A DNA stretch of 64,000 nucleotides from Paenibacillus sp. yr247 (lineage in GTDB: Bacteria > Bacillota > Bacilli > Paenibacillales > NBRC-103111), in the NCBI RefSeq assembly GCF_900103825.1, contig NZ_FNIF01000019.1, positions 1-64,000 on the forward strand, given 5' to 3'. Made by a program: the position numbers and the translations under genes. Below are positions 33,343 through 43,308 of this stretch, in pieces; position 1 is the stretch's first letter; every line of letters begins with the position of its first letter. The notes beneath the pieces were generated by a model. It did not search any database. It was not told the DNA's origin and worked only from the letters and a program-made list of their open reading frames with translations.

Positions 33343-33492
33343 TTATATCAACTCTTTCTTTTCTTTAATTTAATTAGTAATTTCAGTATAGTAAATTATA
33401 CGTTTTAAATACTAGTGCGTTTCATCCCAAAATATTCGTATATTTTTACATTTTTTTCTCAAGATGAGCATTTTTTCATATATTAAAGCATA

Positions 33493-33526
33493 AAAAATCC
33501 GCATTGCCGCCTAGGCAATACGGATC
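33493..33526 (-). terminator. fabI terminator
   Basis: Stem ATCCGTATTGCC / GGCAATGCGGAT (33514-33525 with 33497-33508, one wobble) followed by six T on the minus strand. Confidence 0.9.
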
Positions 33527-33555
33527 ATGACCCTGTAAATCAATGGGAAGATTCT

Positions 33556-34326
33556 TTAGATTCCGATGATATGATATCCACCATCAACATAGATAACTTC
33601 GCCAGTGATACCGCGGGATAGGTTGCTCATGAGGAACATGGCAGTGTCGCCCACTTCGGCTGTATCCGTCGTTTTACGAAGCGGAGCTTTCTCTTCCACT
33701 TGGCGCAGGATCGAGTTGAAGTCCTTGATGCCTTTGGCAGCCAAGGTACGAATAGGCCCCGCCGAGATGCCGTTCACGCGGATGCCGAATTGGCCGAGGT
33801 CAGCCGCCAGGTAGCGCACGCTAGCTTCCAGCGCTGCTTTGGCAACGCCCATGACATTATAGTTCTTCATCGCGCGCTCAGCGCCGAGGTAAGTCATTGT
33901 CATGATACTGCCGCCCTCTGTCATCAGCGGATAGATCCGTTTCGAAACCGCTACAAGCGAGTACGCGCTGATATCATGTGCTAAAGCGAAACCATCACGG
34001 GATGTGTCGACGAATAGCCCGTCCAGCTCTTCGGTTTTGGCAAAAGCGATACTATGTACAAGACCATGAAGCACACCGAACTTCTCTTTAAGTGTAGATG
34101 CTAGCGTTTCGATCTCAGCATCCACGGTTACGTTACAAGGCATTAATGTCGAGCCTGGAATCGTGTCTGCGAGCTTGCGCACGCGTTCCTCAACACGCTC
34201 ATTTTCAAACGTAAACACAAGATTGGCCCCTTGTGCTGCTAAAGATTGAGCAATGGCCCAGGCGATGCTTCGATCGTTGGCAACACCCATAACAAGTATA
34301 TTTTTTCCGGCTAACAGTTGACTCAT
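33556..34326 (-). CDS. fabI: Enoyl-[acyl-carrier-protein] reductase (NADH)
   Basis: 256-aa short-chain dehydrogenase for the last step of fatty-acid elongation. Nucleotide site GVANDRSIAWAIA, HSIAFA, and the catalytic Tyr-x6-Lys in NYNVMGVAKAALE; MTYLGAERAM and SAGPIRTLAAKGI are FabI-specific. The ATG has GAGGGG ten bases upstream. It has its own terminator. Confidence 0.97.
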   Translation of the reverse strand: MSQLLAGKNILVMGVANDRSIAWAIAQSLAAQGANLVFTFENERVEERVRKLADTIPGSTLMPCNVTVDAEIETLASTLKEKFGVLHGLVHSIAFAKTEELDGLFVDTSRDGFALAHDISAYSLVAVSKRIYPLMTEGGSIMTMTYLGAERAMKNYNVMGVAKAALEASVRYLAADLGQFGIRVNGISAGPIRTLAAKGIKDFNSILRQVEEKAPLRKTTDTAEVGDTAMFLMSNLSRGITGEVIYVDGGYHIIGI

Positions 34327-34425
34327 GGTAGTAAAACCCCTCTCAACATTGGATTATGCGACGTTTGTTCCCATTCTCCAAAGTACCCCATTTTGTCCAA
34401 CAATTCAAGGATTAAATCTGAACCG

Positions 34426-35415
34426 TTATAGCCGAATCGAAGCTTGATCAAGAACGGAAACTCCCTCTTGCTTCTTGAGGTCGTCCATAAGACGAAATAA
34501 CGCATCATCCTTCCTCTTGGCTTCAATCATAATATCTAGCCTTGGCGTGATTGGAGCAATCGCCTTAAGGAATTCGTAAAGTGGGCCTACCTCCACATAG
34601 TCTGCATGACTTCTTGGATCGCTTTCACTTTTCGGGCTTGAAACGTGAATTTTCGGAGGGAGTGAGGCTGCATCGGCATCTGAATGCTCACTCTCGGATC
34701 TCAACCACGTTTGTTGGATCCGCGGCCAGAGATCTGTCGCATTCTCTCCGTTATTATTCACCGCATGATGATGAACATCCAGCACCATAGGCGCTCCCAC
34801 CGCTTCAGCGATATCCAGCGTCTCGCGCGCGTTGAAGGTTTTATCATCATTCTCAAGAGTGATCCGCTCCTGAATTTCAGGACGCAGCGCGGAAAAGTTC
34901 TCAATAAATCGCTTAGCTGCTTTCACTTTATCGCCGTAGGATCCACCTACATGAATATTGCACATGGCTTCCAAGCCTAACCCCATCGCATTAAACATAG
35001 CGGAATGCCGTTCCAGATCCTCTACTGATTTCTGCAGTACATTTTCCTTTGGCGTACTCAGAACTGTGAAATGATCCGGATGAAAGCTGACTCGCATCCC
35101 TGACTGCTTGGCATAACTGCCAAGTTCTTCAAATTCAGCAGATAGCGTGGGGATCGGGTCCCAGTCACCTAGCATCTCATGTCCAATTAAAGGTATTAGC
35201 TTGGAGGAAAAGCGAAACACCTTGATGTCATGCGCACGGTTATGCCTTAGCAATCTAAGTGTATTATGAAGATTTTCGGCACCGAGTCGCTCTAGCTTCC
35301 GAATGGCCGCATCGCGATCCAGAAGCTTGCTGAAGTTCGTGACTGTCATTGTTTTGGATGGTGAAGCGTTCTTGACCACCGTTGACATTGCCACATACCC
35401 AAGGCGAATTATCAT
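34426..35415 (-). CDS. uvsE: UV damage endonuclease (UVDE/UvsE)
   Basis: 329-aa TIM-barrel endonuclease that nicks 5' of UV photoproducts. Motifs: MIIRLGYVAMS at the N-terminus, FRFSSKLIPLIGHE, RVSFHPDHFTVL, NIHVGGSYGDK, LENDDKTF and LDVHHHAVN, which provide the metal-binding His and Glu. GGAGG lies ten bases before the ATG. Common in spore formers. It ends 99 bp before fabI. Confidence 0.95.
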   Translation of the reverse strand: MIIRLGYVAMSTVVKNASPSKTMTVTNFSKLLDRDAAIRKLERLGAENLHNTLRLLRHNRAHDIKVFRFSSKLIPLIGHEMLGDWDPIPTLSAEFEELGSYAKQSGMRVSFHPDHFTVLSTPKENVLQKSVEDLERHSAMFNAMGLGLEAMCNIHVGGSYGDKVKAAKRFIENFSALRPEIQERITLENDDKTFNARETLDIAEAVGAPMVLDVHHHAVNNNGENATDLWPRIQQTWLRSESEHSDADAASLPPKIHVSSPKSESDPRSHADYVEVGPLYEFLKAIAPITPRLDIMIEAKRKDDALFRLMDDLKKQEGVSVLDQASIRL

Positions 35416-35503
35416 GTAAGTGTAACCTCCAAAATGAGTATGTAAAAATTCCCTTCATAGGGTACCCTCTGGGTCAGCAACACATACACATCTCACCTTA
35501 GGT

Positions 35504-35821
35504 TTAGGATGAAATGGCTGCAATGATTTTGAAGCTGATAAAAGCTGATATCGCCAGAGGTAACGTACTGAGCATAAGCATACCAATCTTGGTCCCTCGG
35601 TCTTCTTTTCGCAAAATAATATAGTTTCCTATAAACCAAATCAACAAGTAAACACATAGTGCTCCTAGAGCCAAATACCGGTCATGCAGCGTTGGCCGCG
35701 ACATAAAGCCATAGAAACCAAAAATCATATAAATGATGGCATAAGGCGTTGGTATCCCTAAACCGATATTAAAAAGCCAGTAGGCCATAAACTTTCTGTC
35801 TTTGAAAACCGTTTGTCTCAT
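35504..35821 (-). CDS. Small membrane protein, unknown function
   Basis: 105 aa with three hydrophobic segments (IPTPYAIIYMIFGFYGF, ALGALCVYLLIWFIGNYII, LMLSTLPLAISAFISF) joined by short charged loops. I do not recognise a family. ATG 35821 is preferred over GTG 35830 because GGAGG sits directly against the GTG. It lies alone between uvsE and the ddl operon. Confidence 0.75.
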   Translation of the reverse strand: MRQTVFKDRKFMAYWLFNIGLGIPTPYAIIYMIFGFYGFMSRPTLHDRYLALGALCVYLLIWFIGNYIILRKEDRGTKIGMLMLSTLPLAISAFISFKIIAAISS

Positions 35822-35978
35822 CGTCTTCACGCCTCCAATCCGAAATCTACTAGGAAAATTGTAGCCCTTTTATCTGGATAGAAGAAGTACTAACTTCTAG
35901 TAGTACCGGTGATGTGCTATCCTGGGACCGGAGCAGTAGAGGCGATAAACATGAATATTCTTATATATATAAAATAGA

Positions 35979-35999
35979 CACCATCCGAATCGGACGATG
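35979..35999 (-). terminator. Probable terminator of the ddl operon
   Basis: Nine-bp stem CATCGTCCG / CGGATGGTG with two G-U pairs and a 3-base loop, then TCTATTTTATAT on the minus strand, 16 bases after the downstream gene's stop. Confidence 0.6.
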
Positions 36000-36014
36000 C
36001 CTTCCTACTACTGC

Positions 36015-36332
36015 TTATGCTTGCTCGCCAAAAAACATCTCGTAAGCAAGCGAGGTCTGAATCCGAGCCTCTTCTTCCGTGAGCCGGCGAATGAGCTCCA
36101 TCTCCACCTGCGTCACTTCTTCCCCTTGGAAATTAATTTCCGCAATGGAAGCAACGATTTTAACAATCGCAATTGCTTGATTTTCAGGTGTGTACGCAAT
36201 GACCTTCTGGCCGGTTGGGAAGACGCGGAAACCGCTCTTCACCATTTTGCCGCGGCCGTACTCTAGTAGCTCATAGAGCTCCTGCGCGGACTTGAACTTG
36301 CAGACAGAATTGAACTCCGTTTGAAATCCCAT
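36015..36332 (-). CDS. Hypothetical cytosolic protein (DUF2584-like)
   Basis: 105-aa soluble protein beginning MGFQTEFNSVCKFKS, with GFRVFPTGQKVIAYT and a charged C-terminal helix (EMELIRRLTEEEARIQ). The N-terminal half reminds me of the DUF2584 proteins of Bacillus, but I could not search. ATG 36332 follows GGAG by nine bases and lies six bases after the ddl stop, so the two genes are an operon. Confidence 0.7.
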   Translation of the reverse strand: MGFQTEFNSVCKFKSAQELYELLEYGRGKMVKSGFRVFPTGQKVIAYTPENQAIAIVKIVASIAEINFQGEEVTQVEMELIRRLTEEEARIQTSLAYEMFFGEQA

Positions 36333-36338
36333 TTGCAT

Positions 36339-37484
36339 CTACTCCACATCAAAAGAATATTGGATACTTTGCTTCGCTTTATGCCGTTCGATGGCCAGAC
36401 GGATGAGATCGTCCAGCAGCTCTGTGTATGGTTTACCGGTTTCTTTCCATAGCAGCGGATACATGCTGAATGGAGTGAAGCCCGGCATCGTGTTAATTTC
36501 GTTGATATAGATCTTCTGGTCGATTTTGCCTAGGAAAAAGTCTACACGCGATAAGCCGCTGCCATCCACAGCCAAGAACGCCTGAACAGCCAGCTGTCTG
36601 ATCTGTTCAGACGTTTCTGCCGGGATATCCGCAGGGATAATCATCGCTGAATTGCCGTCCATATATTTAGCTTTGTAGTCGTAAAATTCGTTCGAGGGCA
36701 CGATTTCACCGGCAACAGATGCAATGGGTTCATCATTGCCTAGAACGGCTACCTCGATCTCACGGGCATCGATATTTTCTTCAACAATGACTTTACGATC
36801 GTATTGGAAGGCGAAATTGACCGCTTTAATTAACTCTTGTTGATTTCTTGCTTTGGAAATACCGACACTGGAGCCTAGATTAGCCGGCTTCACGAAGCAT
36901 GGATAACCGATAGCCGTTTCGAGCTCGACCAGATGATACGCGCGATTCTTTTCCCACTCGGTTCGAGTGAAATGGCGGAATATACACTGTGGAAGCCCCT
37001 CTTGTGCGAAAATCTTCTTCATCATGACTTTATCCATACCTACGGCTGATGCAAGCACGCCCGCACCCACATATGGAATATTCGCCATCTCAAGCAATCC
37101 TTGAATCGTCCCGTCTTCACCGAATGTACCATGTAAAAGCGGGAAAATAACGTCTAAGCCCGTGTCCATAGATCCAGCAGGATTCGTTGATGCAATGGAC
37201 ACATCGCCCCTCGTCTGAATAGCGCCGAATATCGGCGCTATTGCGTTAGAAGCATGCGCGGCTGCGTCGGCTCCGCTGCTAAAAGTCAGTACTTCCTTTG
37301 ATTCAGCTGGACCTAGTAGAGGCGAACCGCTTCTCCACTCCCCCTTTTTAGATATATAAAACGGTGTAACCTCATATTTATTGAAGTCAACGGCTTTCAT
37401 AACCGCCAGCGCTGTTTGCAAGGACACGTCATGCTCTCCGGATTTCCCCCCATAAATTAGTCCAACTCGAATTTTGCCGCTCAT
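36339..37484 (-). CDS. ddl: D-alanine--D-alanine ligase
   Basis: 381-aa ATP-grasp ligase for the D-Ala-D-Ala end of peptidoglycan precursors. Shows GGKSGEHDVSL, PLLHGTFGEDG, KPANLGSSVGISK, the omega-loop FYDYKAKYMDG with the Tyr/Lys of D-Ala-D-Ala (not D-lactate) ligases, and EINTMPGFTPFSMYP. GGAGG six bases before the ATG. Length is slightly above the family mean because of an acidic/Ala-rich insertion near residues 70-95. Confidence 0.96.
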   Translation of the reverse strand: MSGKIRVGLIYGGKSGEHDVSLQTALAVMKAVDFNKYEVTPFYISKKGEWRSGSPLLGPAESKEVLTFSSGADAAAHASNAIAPIFGAIQTRGDVSIASTNPAGSMDTGLDVIFPLLHGTFGEDGTIQGLLEMANIPYVGAGVLASAVGMDKVMMKKIFAQEGLPQCIFRHFTRTEWEKNRAYHLVELETAIGYPCFVKPANLGSSVGISKARNQQELIKAVNFAFQYDRKVIVEENIDAREIEVAVLGNDEPIASVAGEIVPSNEFYDYKAKYMDGNSAMIIPADIPAETSEQIRQLAVQAFLAVDGSGLSRVDFFLGKIDQKIYINEINTMPGFTPFSMYPLLWKETGKPYTELLDDLIRLAIERHKAKQSIQYSFDVE

Positions 37485-37519
37485 TACGTACCTCCGTCTA
37501 GTATTTCTTTACTTACCTA

Positions 37520-38539
37520 TCACATCTCATCAGCAACTCGAAAGAAAACGTACTTCGTCCGCTCCGTCCAAGCAGGTGAATCCTTATAAGCCCAGTAGCG
37601 ATTACGGCTGTTATATGTGTGTGCATTGACCAGCGGCATCCCGTTGGCATCTTTGGCTATAACTATGGTATTGTGCTGGTAACGGCCATCGCCGTCCCAA
37701 TCGTAGCTAATTGTATCTCCCGGCTGAAGCTCGCTCGGATCGTTTACGGCATGACCGTGCAGACCTTTACGGCTGTGCGAAAGGAATGTTTGTAAAGTAT
37801 TGGCTACCGCCCAGCTAAAACTCCAAAGCTCTTGATTGCCTTTTTTACCGGCATACCACCAGCCCAAATCCCTTTTCCCAGTATAGTTCATTGGAGCCCC
37901 CCCTGCAAAGAGGCATTGAGATACAAAGTTCGTGCAATCCACTTCAAATTCCTCGTACTTGGGGTTCGGGGTTTGCCACCATGTTTCTGCATATTGAGCC
38001 GCTTTGGCTCGATTATAAATGATTTTGCGCGGAATGGATTCCTGAGCCCCGCTGTTGAGTATACTATGATTTATATAAGGAAGGGAGGGCGCTCTGCGCA
38101 CCCCCTCTAGAAACTCTTCTTGATCAGGCAAAAAGAAGCCTCGCGGCTTGCTCGGAAGCGACTTTTCGGCATGGAGAGGCTCAGCACGTCTGACTTGCCA
38201 GCGGCTCGCCGCGCTTTCAATCATCACACGTTCAGGTTCAATACGCTCCTCAAGGTGGTCAATAGATCCAATCTGATAGTGTAAAAAACGATGAAGCTGG
38301 ATATCCGCAATAATCCCTTGAGCCGATTCTTTGACACCGGTGAGACGCAGCTTCGTTTCTCCACGCAGCAGCTTAGCATCACGATCGCGGTAACTGTCCA
38401 GGAACCTGCGAATCCTGATATCCTGTTTACGTACATAAGCGCTGTCAGAGACAAAAGCTTCCATCGGTGCCGCAGAGCCTTCAAGCTCTGCCTGATTCTT
38501 TGCGTGAACGTAATTGTAGAGCGCTGTTTTCCAGGACAT
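37520..38539 (-). CDS. Putative amidase (Amidase_6 domain)
   Basis: 339 aa. N-terminal ~120 residues look like a beta-rich accessory domain. From about residue 175 an Amidase_6 papain-like domain begins: YNRAKAAQYAETWW, NPKYEEFEVDCTNFVSQCLFAGG (Cys nucleophile), and YQHNTIVI (His). No signal peptide is visible, although relatives are often exported. Such proteins are common in spore formers and probably cleave amide bonds in wall or spore peptides. ATG follows GGAGGG. Transcribed in the same direction as ddl with a 35-bp gap. Confidence 0.85.
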   Translation of the reverse strand: MSWKTALYNYVHAKNQAELEGSAAPMEAFVSDSAYVRKQDIRIRRFLDSYRDRDAKLLRGETKLRLTGVKESAQGIIADIQLHRFLHYQIGSIDHLEERIEPERVMIESAASRWQVRRAEPLHAEKSLPSKPRGFFLPDQEEFLEGVRRAPSLPYINHSILNSGAQESIPRKIIYNRAKAAQYAETWWQTPNPKYEEFEVDCTNFVSQCLFAGGAPMNYTGKRDLGWWYAGKKGNQELWSFSWAVANTLQTFLSHSRKGLHGHAVNDPSELQPGDTISYDWDGDGRYQHNTIVIAKDANGMPLVNAHTYNSRNRYWAYKDSPAWTERTKYVFFRVADEM

Positions 38540-38604
38540 CTTGGTTACCCTCCTTAGAACTTTGTTGAACAGGTATGATTACTTTTGGACGAGCCCGAAT
38601 TGCT

Positions 38605-38644
38605 TTGAATTGATTCAATATATGACATTTTTACGGTAAAAATG
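38605..38644. promoter_or_regulatory. Palindromes upstream of acnA
   Basis: Two perfect inverted repeats: TTGAAT-TG-ATTCAA (38605-38618) and CATTTTTAC-G-GTAAAAATG (38626-38644). The second ends 13 bp before the acnA -35 and is well placed for an activator or repressor. They do not match the CcpC dyad known from B. subtilis citB. Confidence 0.65.
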
Positions 38645-38657
38645 ATTGAAATAAATC

Positions 38658-38686
38658 TTTACTCATACACAGCGAAACGCTATACT
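38658..38686 (+). promoter_or_regulatory. acnA promoter
   Basis: -35 TTTACT (38658-38663), 17-bp spacer, -10 TATACT (38681-38686); the leader to the ATG is about 70 bases. Confidence 0.75.
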
Positions 38687-38711
38687 TGAGGTAGGGGATT
38701 AATGAAATTGA

Positions 38712-38728
38712 GTTTCACTAGATGAAAC
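38712..38728. promoter_or_regulatory. IclR-type operator in acnA leader
   Basis: GTTTCA-CTAGA-TGAAAC, a 17-bp palindrome differing by one central base from the one at 44243-44259 in front of the IclR-family gene. It lies about 20 bp downstream of the expected transcription start, where a bound repressor would block elongation. Confidence 0.7.
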
Positions 38729-38762
38729 CAATGGATGAAGATATTATAAGGAGGAATTACCC

Positions 38763-41477
38763 ATGTCCAACAAGGACTCTTTTTCTGTGCGTAAGCAGTT
38801 AACTGTCGGAACGAAATCGTTCCAGTATTACAGTCTTCCTGACTTTGAAAACCAAGGCCACGGAACTGTTAGCAATCTACCAGTCTCTATTCGCGTTTTG
38901 CTCGAAGCGGCTATTCGTCAATTCGATGGCCGTGCCATTACAAGTGAACACGTTAAACAAATCGCTGGATGGGCTCAAGGCCGCGATGAAAACAAAGAAA
39001 TTCCTTTCATCCCTGCTCGTATCGTTCTTCAGGATTTCACAGGCGTACCCGTCGTTGTTGACCTTGCGGCAATGCGTGCGACGATGGCTCGTGAAGGCGG
39101 AGATCCGAAACGGATCAATCCGCTCGTTCCTGTAGACCTTGTTATTGACCACTCTGTTATGGTCGATGCTTTCGGATCCCCGGATGCACTTGACTACAAC
39201 ATTAATCTAGAGTTTGAAAGAAACGAAGAACGTTACCGTTTCCTGCGTTGGGCGCAAACTGCATTTGATAACTTCCGTGCAGTTCCACCTTCAACAGGTA
39301 TCGTTCATCAAGTTAACTTGGAGTATCTGGCATCTGTTGCAGCTACAAAAACGATTGATGGCGAAACTGTTGTTTATCCAGATTCCCTTGTAGGTACAGA
39401 CTCCCATACAACCATGATTAATGGTCTTGGTGTTGTTGGTTGGGGCGTCGGCGGTATTGAAGCTGAAGCAGGCATGCTTGGACAGCCGCTATACTTCGTA
39501 GCCCCTGATGTTGTTGGTTTTAAATTGACTGGGCAACTTGCTGAAGGAGCTACGGCAACTGACTTAGCTCTTACGGTTACACAAATGTTGCGTAAAAAAG
39601 GCGTTGTTGGTAAATTCGTTGAATTCTTCGGTCCTGGCCTTAGCAATATCTCCTTGGCTGACCGTGCAACTGTAGCGAACATGGCTCCTGAGTATGGCGC
39701 AACAATTGGTTTCTTCCCAGTTGATAACGAAACTTTGAACTACCTGAGAAACACGGGTCGTGAAGAAGAACAAATCGCGCTTGTAGAAGCTTACTACAAG
39801 GCACAAGGCATGTTCCGTACAGACACAACGCCGGATCCAGTGTTTACTGACGTGATCGAGCTTGATTTGAGCACAGTTGTACCAAGCTTGGCAGGTCCTA
39901 AACGTCCACAAGACCGCATTGAGCTGACGAACATGAAAGAGTCCTTCAACTCTATCATCCGTACGCCGATCGACAAAGGCGGATACGGCCTGACCGAAGA
40001 GAAAATCGCAGAAGTTATTGATGTTAATTATCCTAACGAATCTGCGAAAATGGGTACAGGTGCAGTTGTTATCGCGGCTATCACTTCTTGTACAAATACA
40101 TCCAACCCAAGCGTTATGCTCGGCGCAGGACTTGTGGCTCAGAAGGCTGTTGCCCTCGGTCTGAAAAAACCAACTTACGTGAAAAGTTCCCTAACCCCAG
40201 GCTCTTTGGTTGTTACAGAGTATCTTATTAAAGCTGGTCTGATGGAATCCCTTGAAGCACTTGGCTTCCACGTTACAGGTTACGGTTGTGGAACTTGTAT
40301 CGGTAACTCCGGTCCGCTTCCAGAGGAAGTAAGCAAAGCTGTCGCTGATAACGATATGACGGTAGCCGCTGTTCTTTCCGGTAACCGTAACTTCGAAGGT
40401 CGTGTTCACGCGCAAGTAAAAGCGAACTACCTGGCTTCTCCTCCGCTTGTAGTGGCATACGCTCTGGCTGGAACAGTGAACATCGACTTGGCTAAAGATC
40501 CTATCGGATATGACCAAAACGATAAGCCTGTTTACCTTAAAGACATCTGGCCTACAAACCAAGAGATCCAAGATGCTCTGAACACGGCCTTGAATGCTGA
40601 CATGTTCCGCGATAAATACAGCAACGTATTCCGTGCGAATGAGCGTTTCAACAAAATCGCGATTCCGGAAGGCGATCTTTACGAGTTCGACAACAAATCC
40701 ACTTACATTCAGGAGCCTCCGTTCTTCACGGATTTGGGTACGGTTCTAGATGATATCGCAGATATTCGCGGTGCTAAAACACTGGCGCTTATGGGCGATT
40801 CCGTAACAACGGATCATATTTCCCCTGCTGGTAACATCAAAGTTGACAGCCCTGCTGGTCAGTACCTGATCAACCATGGCGTAAAAAGAGAAGATTTCAA
40901 CTCCTACGGTTCCCGTCGCGGTAACCACGAAGTGATGATGCGCGGTACATTCGCGAACATCCGTATTCGTAACCAAGTGGCACCAGGAACAGAAGGCGGC
41001 GTAACCACTTACCTGCCAACAGGTGAAGTTGAATCCATCTACGATGCTTCCATGAAGTATCAAGCTGAAGGTCAAAACCTTGTTGTGATCGCGGGTAAAG
41101 AATATGGTACAGGAAGCTCCCGTGACTGGGCAGCAAAAGGTACATTCTTGCTCGGCGTTAAAGCTGTTATCGCAGAAAGCTTCGAGCGTATTCACCGCAG
41201 TAACTTGGTTGGAATGGGCGTTCTGCCACTCCAATTCATCAACGGCGATAGCTGGAAGTCCCTTGGGATCACAGGCCGTGAAACGTTTGATATTACAGGT
41301 TTGAGTAACGATGTTCAACCAGGTTCCTCCGTTAAAGTAACAGCAACTCGTGAAGATGGTACGACTTTCGAGTTTGGCGCACTTGTACGTCTGGATAGCT
41401 TGGTCGATGTAGACTACTACCGTAATGGTGGTATCCTGCAAACCGTTCTTCGCCAAATCCTTGCAGAGAAAAACTAA
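38763..41477 (+). CDS. acnA: Aconitate hydratase
   Basis: 904-aa aconitase of the IRP/AcnA type, interconverting citrate and isocitrate in the TCA cycle; such proteins can also bind mRNA when the cluster is lost. The 4Fe-4S ligands are Cys443 ([10 protein letters not shown]), Cys509 and Cys512 ([12 protein letters not shown]). Other marks are DSHTTM and [13 protein letters not shown]. Length is normal. GGAGG lies eight bases before the ATG. It has a single promoter, several palindromes and a terminator of its own. Confidence 0.98.
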   Translation: MSNKDSFSVRKQLTVGTKSFQYYSLPDFENQGHGTVSNLPVSIRVLLEAAIRQFDGRAITSEHVKQIAGWAQGRDENKEIPFIPARIVLQDFTGVPVVVDLAAMRATMAREGGDPKRINPLVPVDLVIDHSVMVDAFGSPDALDYNINLEFERNEERYRFLRWAQTAFDNFRAVPPSTGIVHQVNLEYLASVAATKTIDGETVVYPDSLVGTDSHTTMINGLGVVGWGVGGIEAEAGMLGQPLYFVAPDVVGFKLTGQLAEGATATDLALTVTQMLRKKGVVGKFVEFFGPGLSNISLADRATVANMAPEYGATIGFFPVDNETLNYLRNTGREEEQIALVEAYYKAQGMFRTDTTPDPVFTDVIELDLSTVVPSLAGPKRPQDRIELTNMKESFNSIIRTPIDKGGYGLTEEKIAEVIDVNYPNESAKMGTGAVVIAAITSCTNTSNPSVMLGAGLVAQKAVALGLKKPTYVKSSLTPGSLVVTEYLIKAGLMESLEALGFHVTGYGCGTCIGNSGPLPEEVSKAVADNDMTVAAVLSGNRNFEGRVHAQVKANYLASPPLVVAYALAGTVNIDLAKDPIGYDQNDKPVYLKDIWPTNQEIQDALNTALNADMFRDKYSNVFRANERFNKIAIPEGDLYEFDNKSTYIQEPPFFTDLGTVLDDIADIRGAKTLALMGDSVTTDHISPAGNIKVDSPAGQYLINHGVKREDFNSYGSRRGNHEVMMRGTFANIRIRNQVAPGTEGGVTTYLPTGEVESIYDASMKYQAEGQNLVVIAGKEYGTGSSRDWAAKGTFLLGVKAVIAESFERIHRSNLVGMGVLPLQFINGDSWKSLGITGRETFDITGLSNDVQPGSSVKVTATREDGTTFEFGALVRLDSLVDVDYYRNGGILQTVLRQILAEKN

Positions 41478-41495
41478 TAAAGCAATTACACACAC

Positions 41496-41542
41496 AAAAA
41501 AAAAGTCCGGGATCGCCTTATGGCGGTCTCGGACTTTTTTCA
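41496..41542 (+). terminator. acnA terminator
   Basis: AAAAGTCCG..GATCGCC / GGCGGTC..CGGACTTTTTT hairpin with a T-run. Confidence 0.92.
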
Positions 41543-41637
41543 TTATCGAAGAGAAATTACGGGATTTCTATTTCTATCTTACATTCATTATCTCCTACAG
41601 CGCCGGGCGATTGGCCTACATTGCCAATAACTGCGGG

Positions 41638-41667
41638 TTGAGCCCATCCACCTCCCCCTCCTATAAT
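41638..41667 (+). promoter_or_regulatory. Candidate promoter of sleB-like gene
   Basis: -35-like TTGAGC (41638-41643), 18-bp spacer, TATAAT (41662-41667), about 25 bp before the start codon. A sporulation sigma factor could use a variant of this; the sequence alone does not decide. Confidence 0.45.
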
Positions 41668-41692
41668 TAGTAGAGCGAAAGGGGAGATGAAG

Positions 41693-42352
41693 ATGAAGTC
41701 ATTGAAAAAACTCGTCCTTGTCATGCTGTTCGCTTCGATTGGTCTAGGTTTTACCGTAAGCGAATGGAGCCAACCAACTTCTGCTGCAGAGGCTATTTTG
41801 AAGCCAGGCAGTCAAAATGGGGACGTCTGGGACGCTCAGTTCCGACTAAAGACATTAGGCTATTACCAGGAGCCTGTAGATGGCAAATATGGTCCAGTAA
41901 CTGCCGCAGCTGTTCGTAATTTTCAATATAATTATGGATTAACGGTTGATGGTCTTATTGGTGCGAATACATGGCAGACTTTACGTAAATACTCGGTGAA
42001 TCAAGCCGATTTGGATAATTTGGCGAAAGTGATCTACAGCGAGGCTCGCGGTGAATCCTATGAAGGACAAGTTGCTGTCGGAGCGGTTGTCATGAATCGT
42101 CTGGAATCGAGTAAGTTCCCTAAAACAATAGAAAATATTGTTTTTGAAAAAGGGGCTTTTACAGCGGTTAGTGACGGACAATTCTGGCTGACTCCGAATA
42201 CAACTGCCTACTCGGCCGCACTGGATGCCCTTCGGGGATGGGACCCTACCCAGGGATCCCTGTATTATTTTAATCCGGACACGGCGACAAGCGCTTGGAT
42301 TTGGTCACGTCAGCAAACGGTTCGAATCGGTCATCATATTTTTGCGAAATAA
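41693..42352 (+). CDS. sleB: Spore cortex-lytic enzyme / cell wall hydrolase (SleB type)
   Basis: 219-aa exported protein. Signal peptide (LKKLVLVMLFASIGLGFTV...SAAEA), a peptidoglycan-binding domain (LKTLGYYQEPVDGKYGPVTAAAVRNFQ, about residues 45-105) and a Hydrolase_2 catalytic domain (VIYSEARGESYEGQVAVGAVVMNR, with the catalytic Glu in SEARGE). This order matches SleB, the lytic transglycosylase used in spore germination. ATG 41693 is six bases after GGGGAG; an ATG two codons earlier touches it. No ypeB-like partner gene follows, so it may be a paralogue with another wall role. Confidence 0.88.
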   Translation: MKSLKKLVLVMLFASIGLGFTVSEWSQPTSAAEAILKPGSQNGDVWDAQFRLKTLGYYQEPVDGKYGPVTAAAVRNFQYNYGLTVDGLIGANTWQTLRKYSVNQADLDNLAKVIYSEARGESYEGQVAVGAVVMNRLESSKFPKTIENIVFEKGAFTAVSDGQFWLTPNTTAYSAALDALRGWDPTQGSLYYFNPDTATSAWIWSRQQTVRIGHHIFAK

Positions 42353-42402
42353 AAAAAGGGTTATTCCTAGGTTATGAAACCTATTGGAATGGCCCTTTTT
42401 TT
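42351..42402 (+). terminator. Terminator of sleB-like gene
   Basis: AAAAAAAGGG..ATTCC / GGAAT..CCCTTTTTTT extended hairpin directly after the stop; it is symmetrical and also serves the converging CDF gene. Confidence 0.88.
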
Positions 42403-42417
42403 CTACGCTGAGCTGGG

Positions 42418-43308
42418 TTAATCGGACTCCTCGTACCAAGGATTCAGATGCACCAGCACCTCATCCACATCGTTATGTGCTGCTTTGATTTTTTGCTTAA
42501 TGATGCGGCTGATGTCGTGGCCTTCTTGGATGGTCAATTTGCCAGAAACTGCAAGCCTTGCATCGACTAATATGTAGTGACCGTGCTCCCTCGCTCTGAG
42601 GCGATCGATTCGCTTGACTTCGGGTACAGATCGAATCAATGCCGCGTATTGTTCAATGTTCGCCGTATTTACACTTCGCTCCATGAGGATATCAAAAGAC
42701 TCGCTGCCCATTTGGTAAGCCAACTTCAGCACCAGAAACGAGACGATGATTCCTGCTACGGGGTCTCCGTAGGCAAATATACTATAGTTGTAATGATCTC
42801 CTATCAAGGCTAAACCAATACCAACCGACGCAGCAATCGATGCATAGACATCAGCCAGATGGTCATAGGCAGTAGCGATTAATCCTTTACTGTTAATTCT
42901 GCGGCCAATGCGTATTGTATAGAGATAGAGAATTTGCTTCCAGATTAGCGAGACAACCGCCGCGATAAATGCAATCAAATGCGCATGTCCCGGCGGCTCA
43001 AAAAGCGCATGAATAGAATGGTAACCCATGTAAATAGCCGCTCCGCCTAAGATGATAGCGACAATGAAGGCGCCGAGCACTTCGGCTTTGCCGTGCCCGT
43101 AGGGATGATCCACATCCGCCGGCTTGGAGGATACACGCATCGCGCTGTATGCCGTCGCTGTCGCGATGACATCTCCCGCGTTATGGATGCCGTCGGCGAT
43201 AAGCACTTGGCTTTTGAACAAGTAGCCGACAACGATTTTGATGGCGGTAAGCACGATATTGCTGGCAAGACTGACCCAAATCGCCAGCATCGAGGCTTTC
43301 TTATTCAT
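42418..43308 (-). CDS. Cation diffusion facilitator (CDF) transporter
   Basis: 296-aa metal/proton antiporter with six TM helices and a C-terminal cytoplasmic domain. Metal site in TM2 ADGIHNAGDV and TM5 YDHLADV; DHPYGHGKAEVLG is the typical loop 2. C-terminal domain ends DEVLVHLNPW. Likely exports Mn, Fe or Zn; the TM2 N-x3-D / TM5 H-x3-D style pattern does not settle which. ATG 43308 follows GGGAG by eight bases. The B. subtilis counterpart YeaB lies near moxR, but here it is far away. Confidence 0.92.
   Translation of the reverse strand: MNKKASMLAIWVSLASNIVLTAIKIVVGYLFKSQVLIADGIHNAGDVIATATAYSAMRVSSKPADVDHPYGHGKAEVLGAFIVAIILGGAAIYMGYHSIHALFEPPGHAHLIAFIAAVVSLIWKQILYLYTIRIGRRINSKGLIATAYDHLADVYASIAASVGIGLALIGDHYNYSIFAYGDPVAGIIVSFLVLKLAYQMGSESFDILMERSVNTANIEQYAALIRSVPEVKRIDRLRAREHGHYILVDARLAVSGKLTIQEGHDISRIIKQKIKAAHNDVDEVLVHLNPWYEESD

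Noticed and set aside
38641..38690. CcpC-type dyad (ATAA-N-TTAT) at acnA
   Set aside because: Only one half-site-like ATAA is present; the spacing and second half do not match.
40746..41543. A 265-aa open frame opposite the acnA 3' end
   Set aside because: Antisense to the conserved aconitase swivel domain, no SD, no family-like segments.
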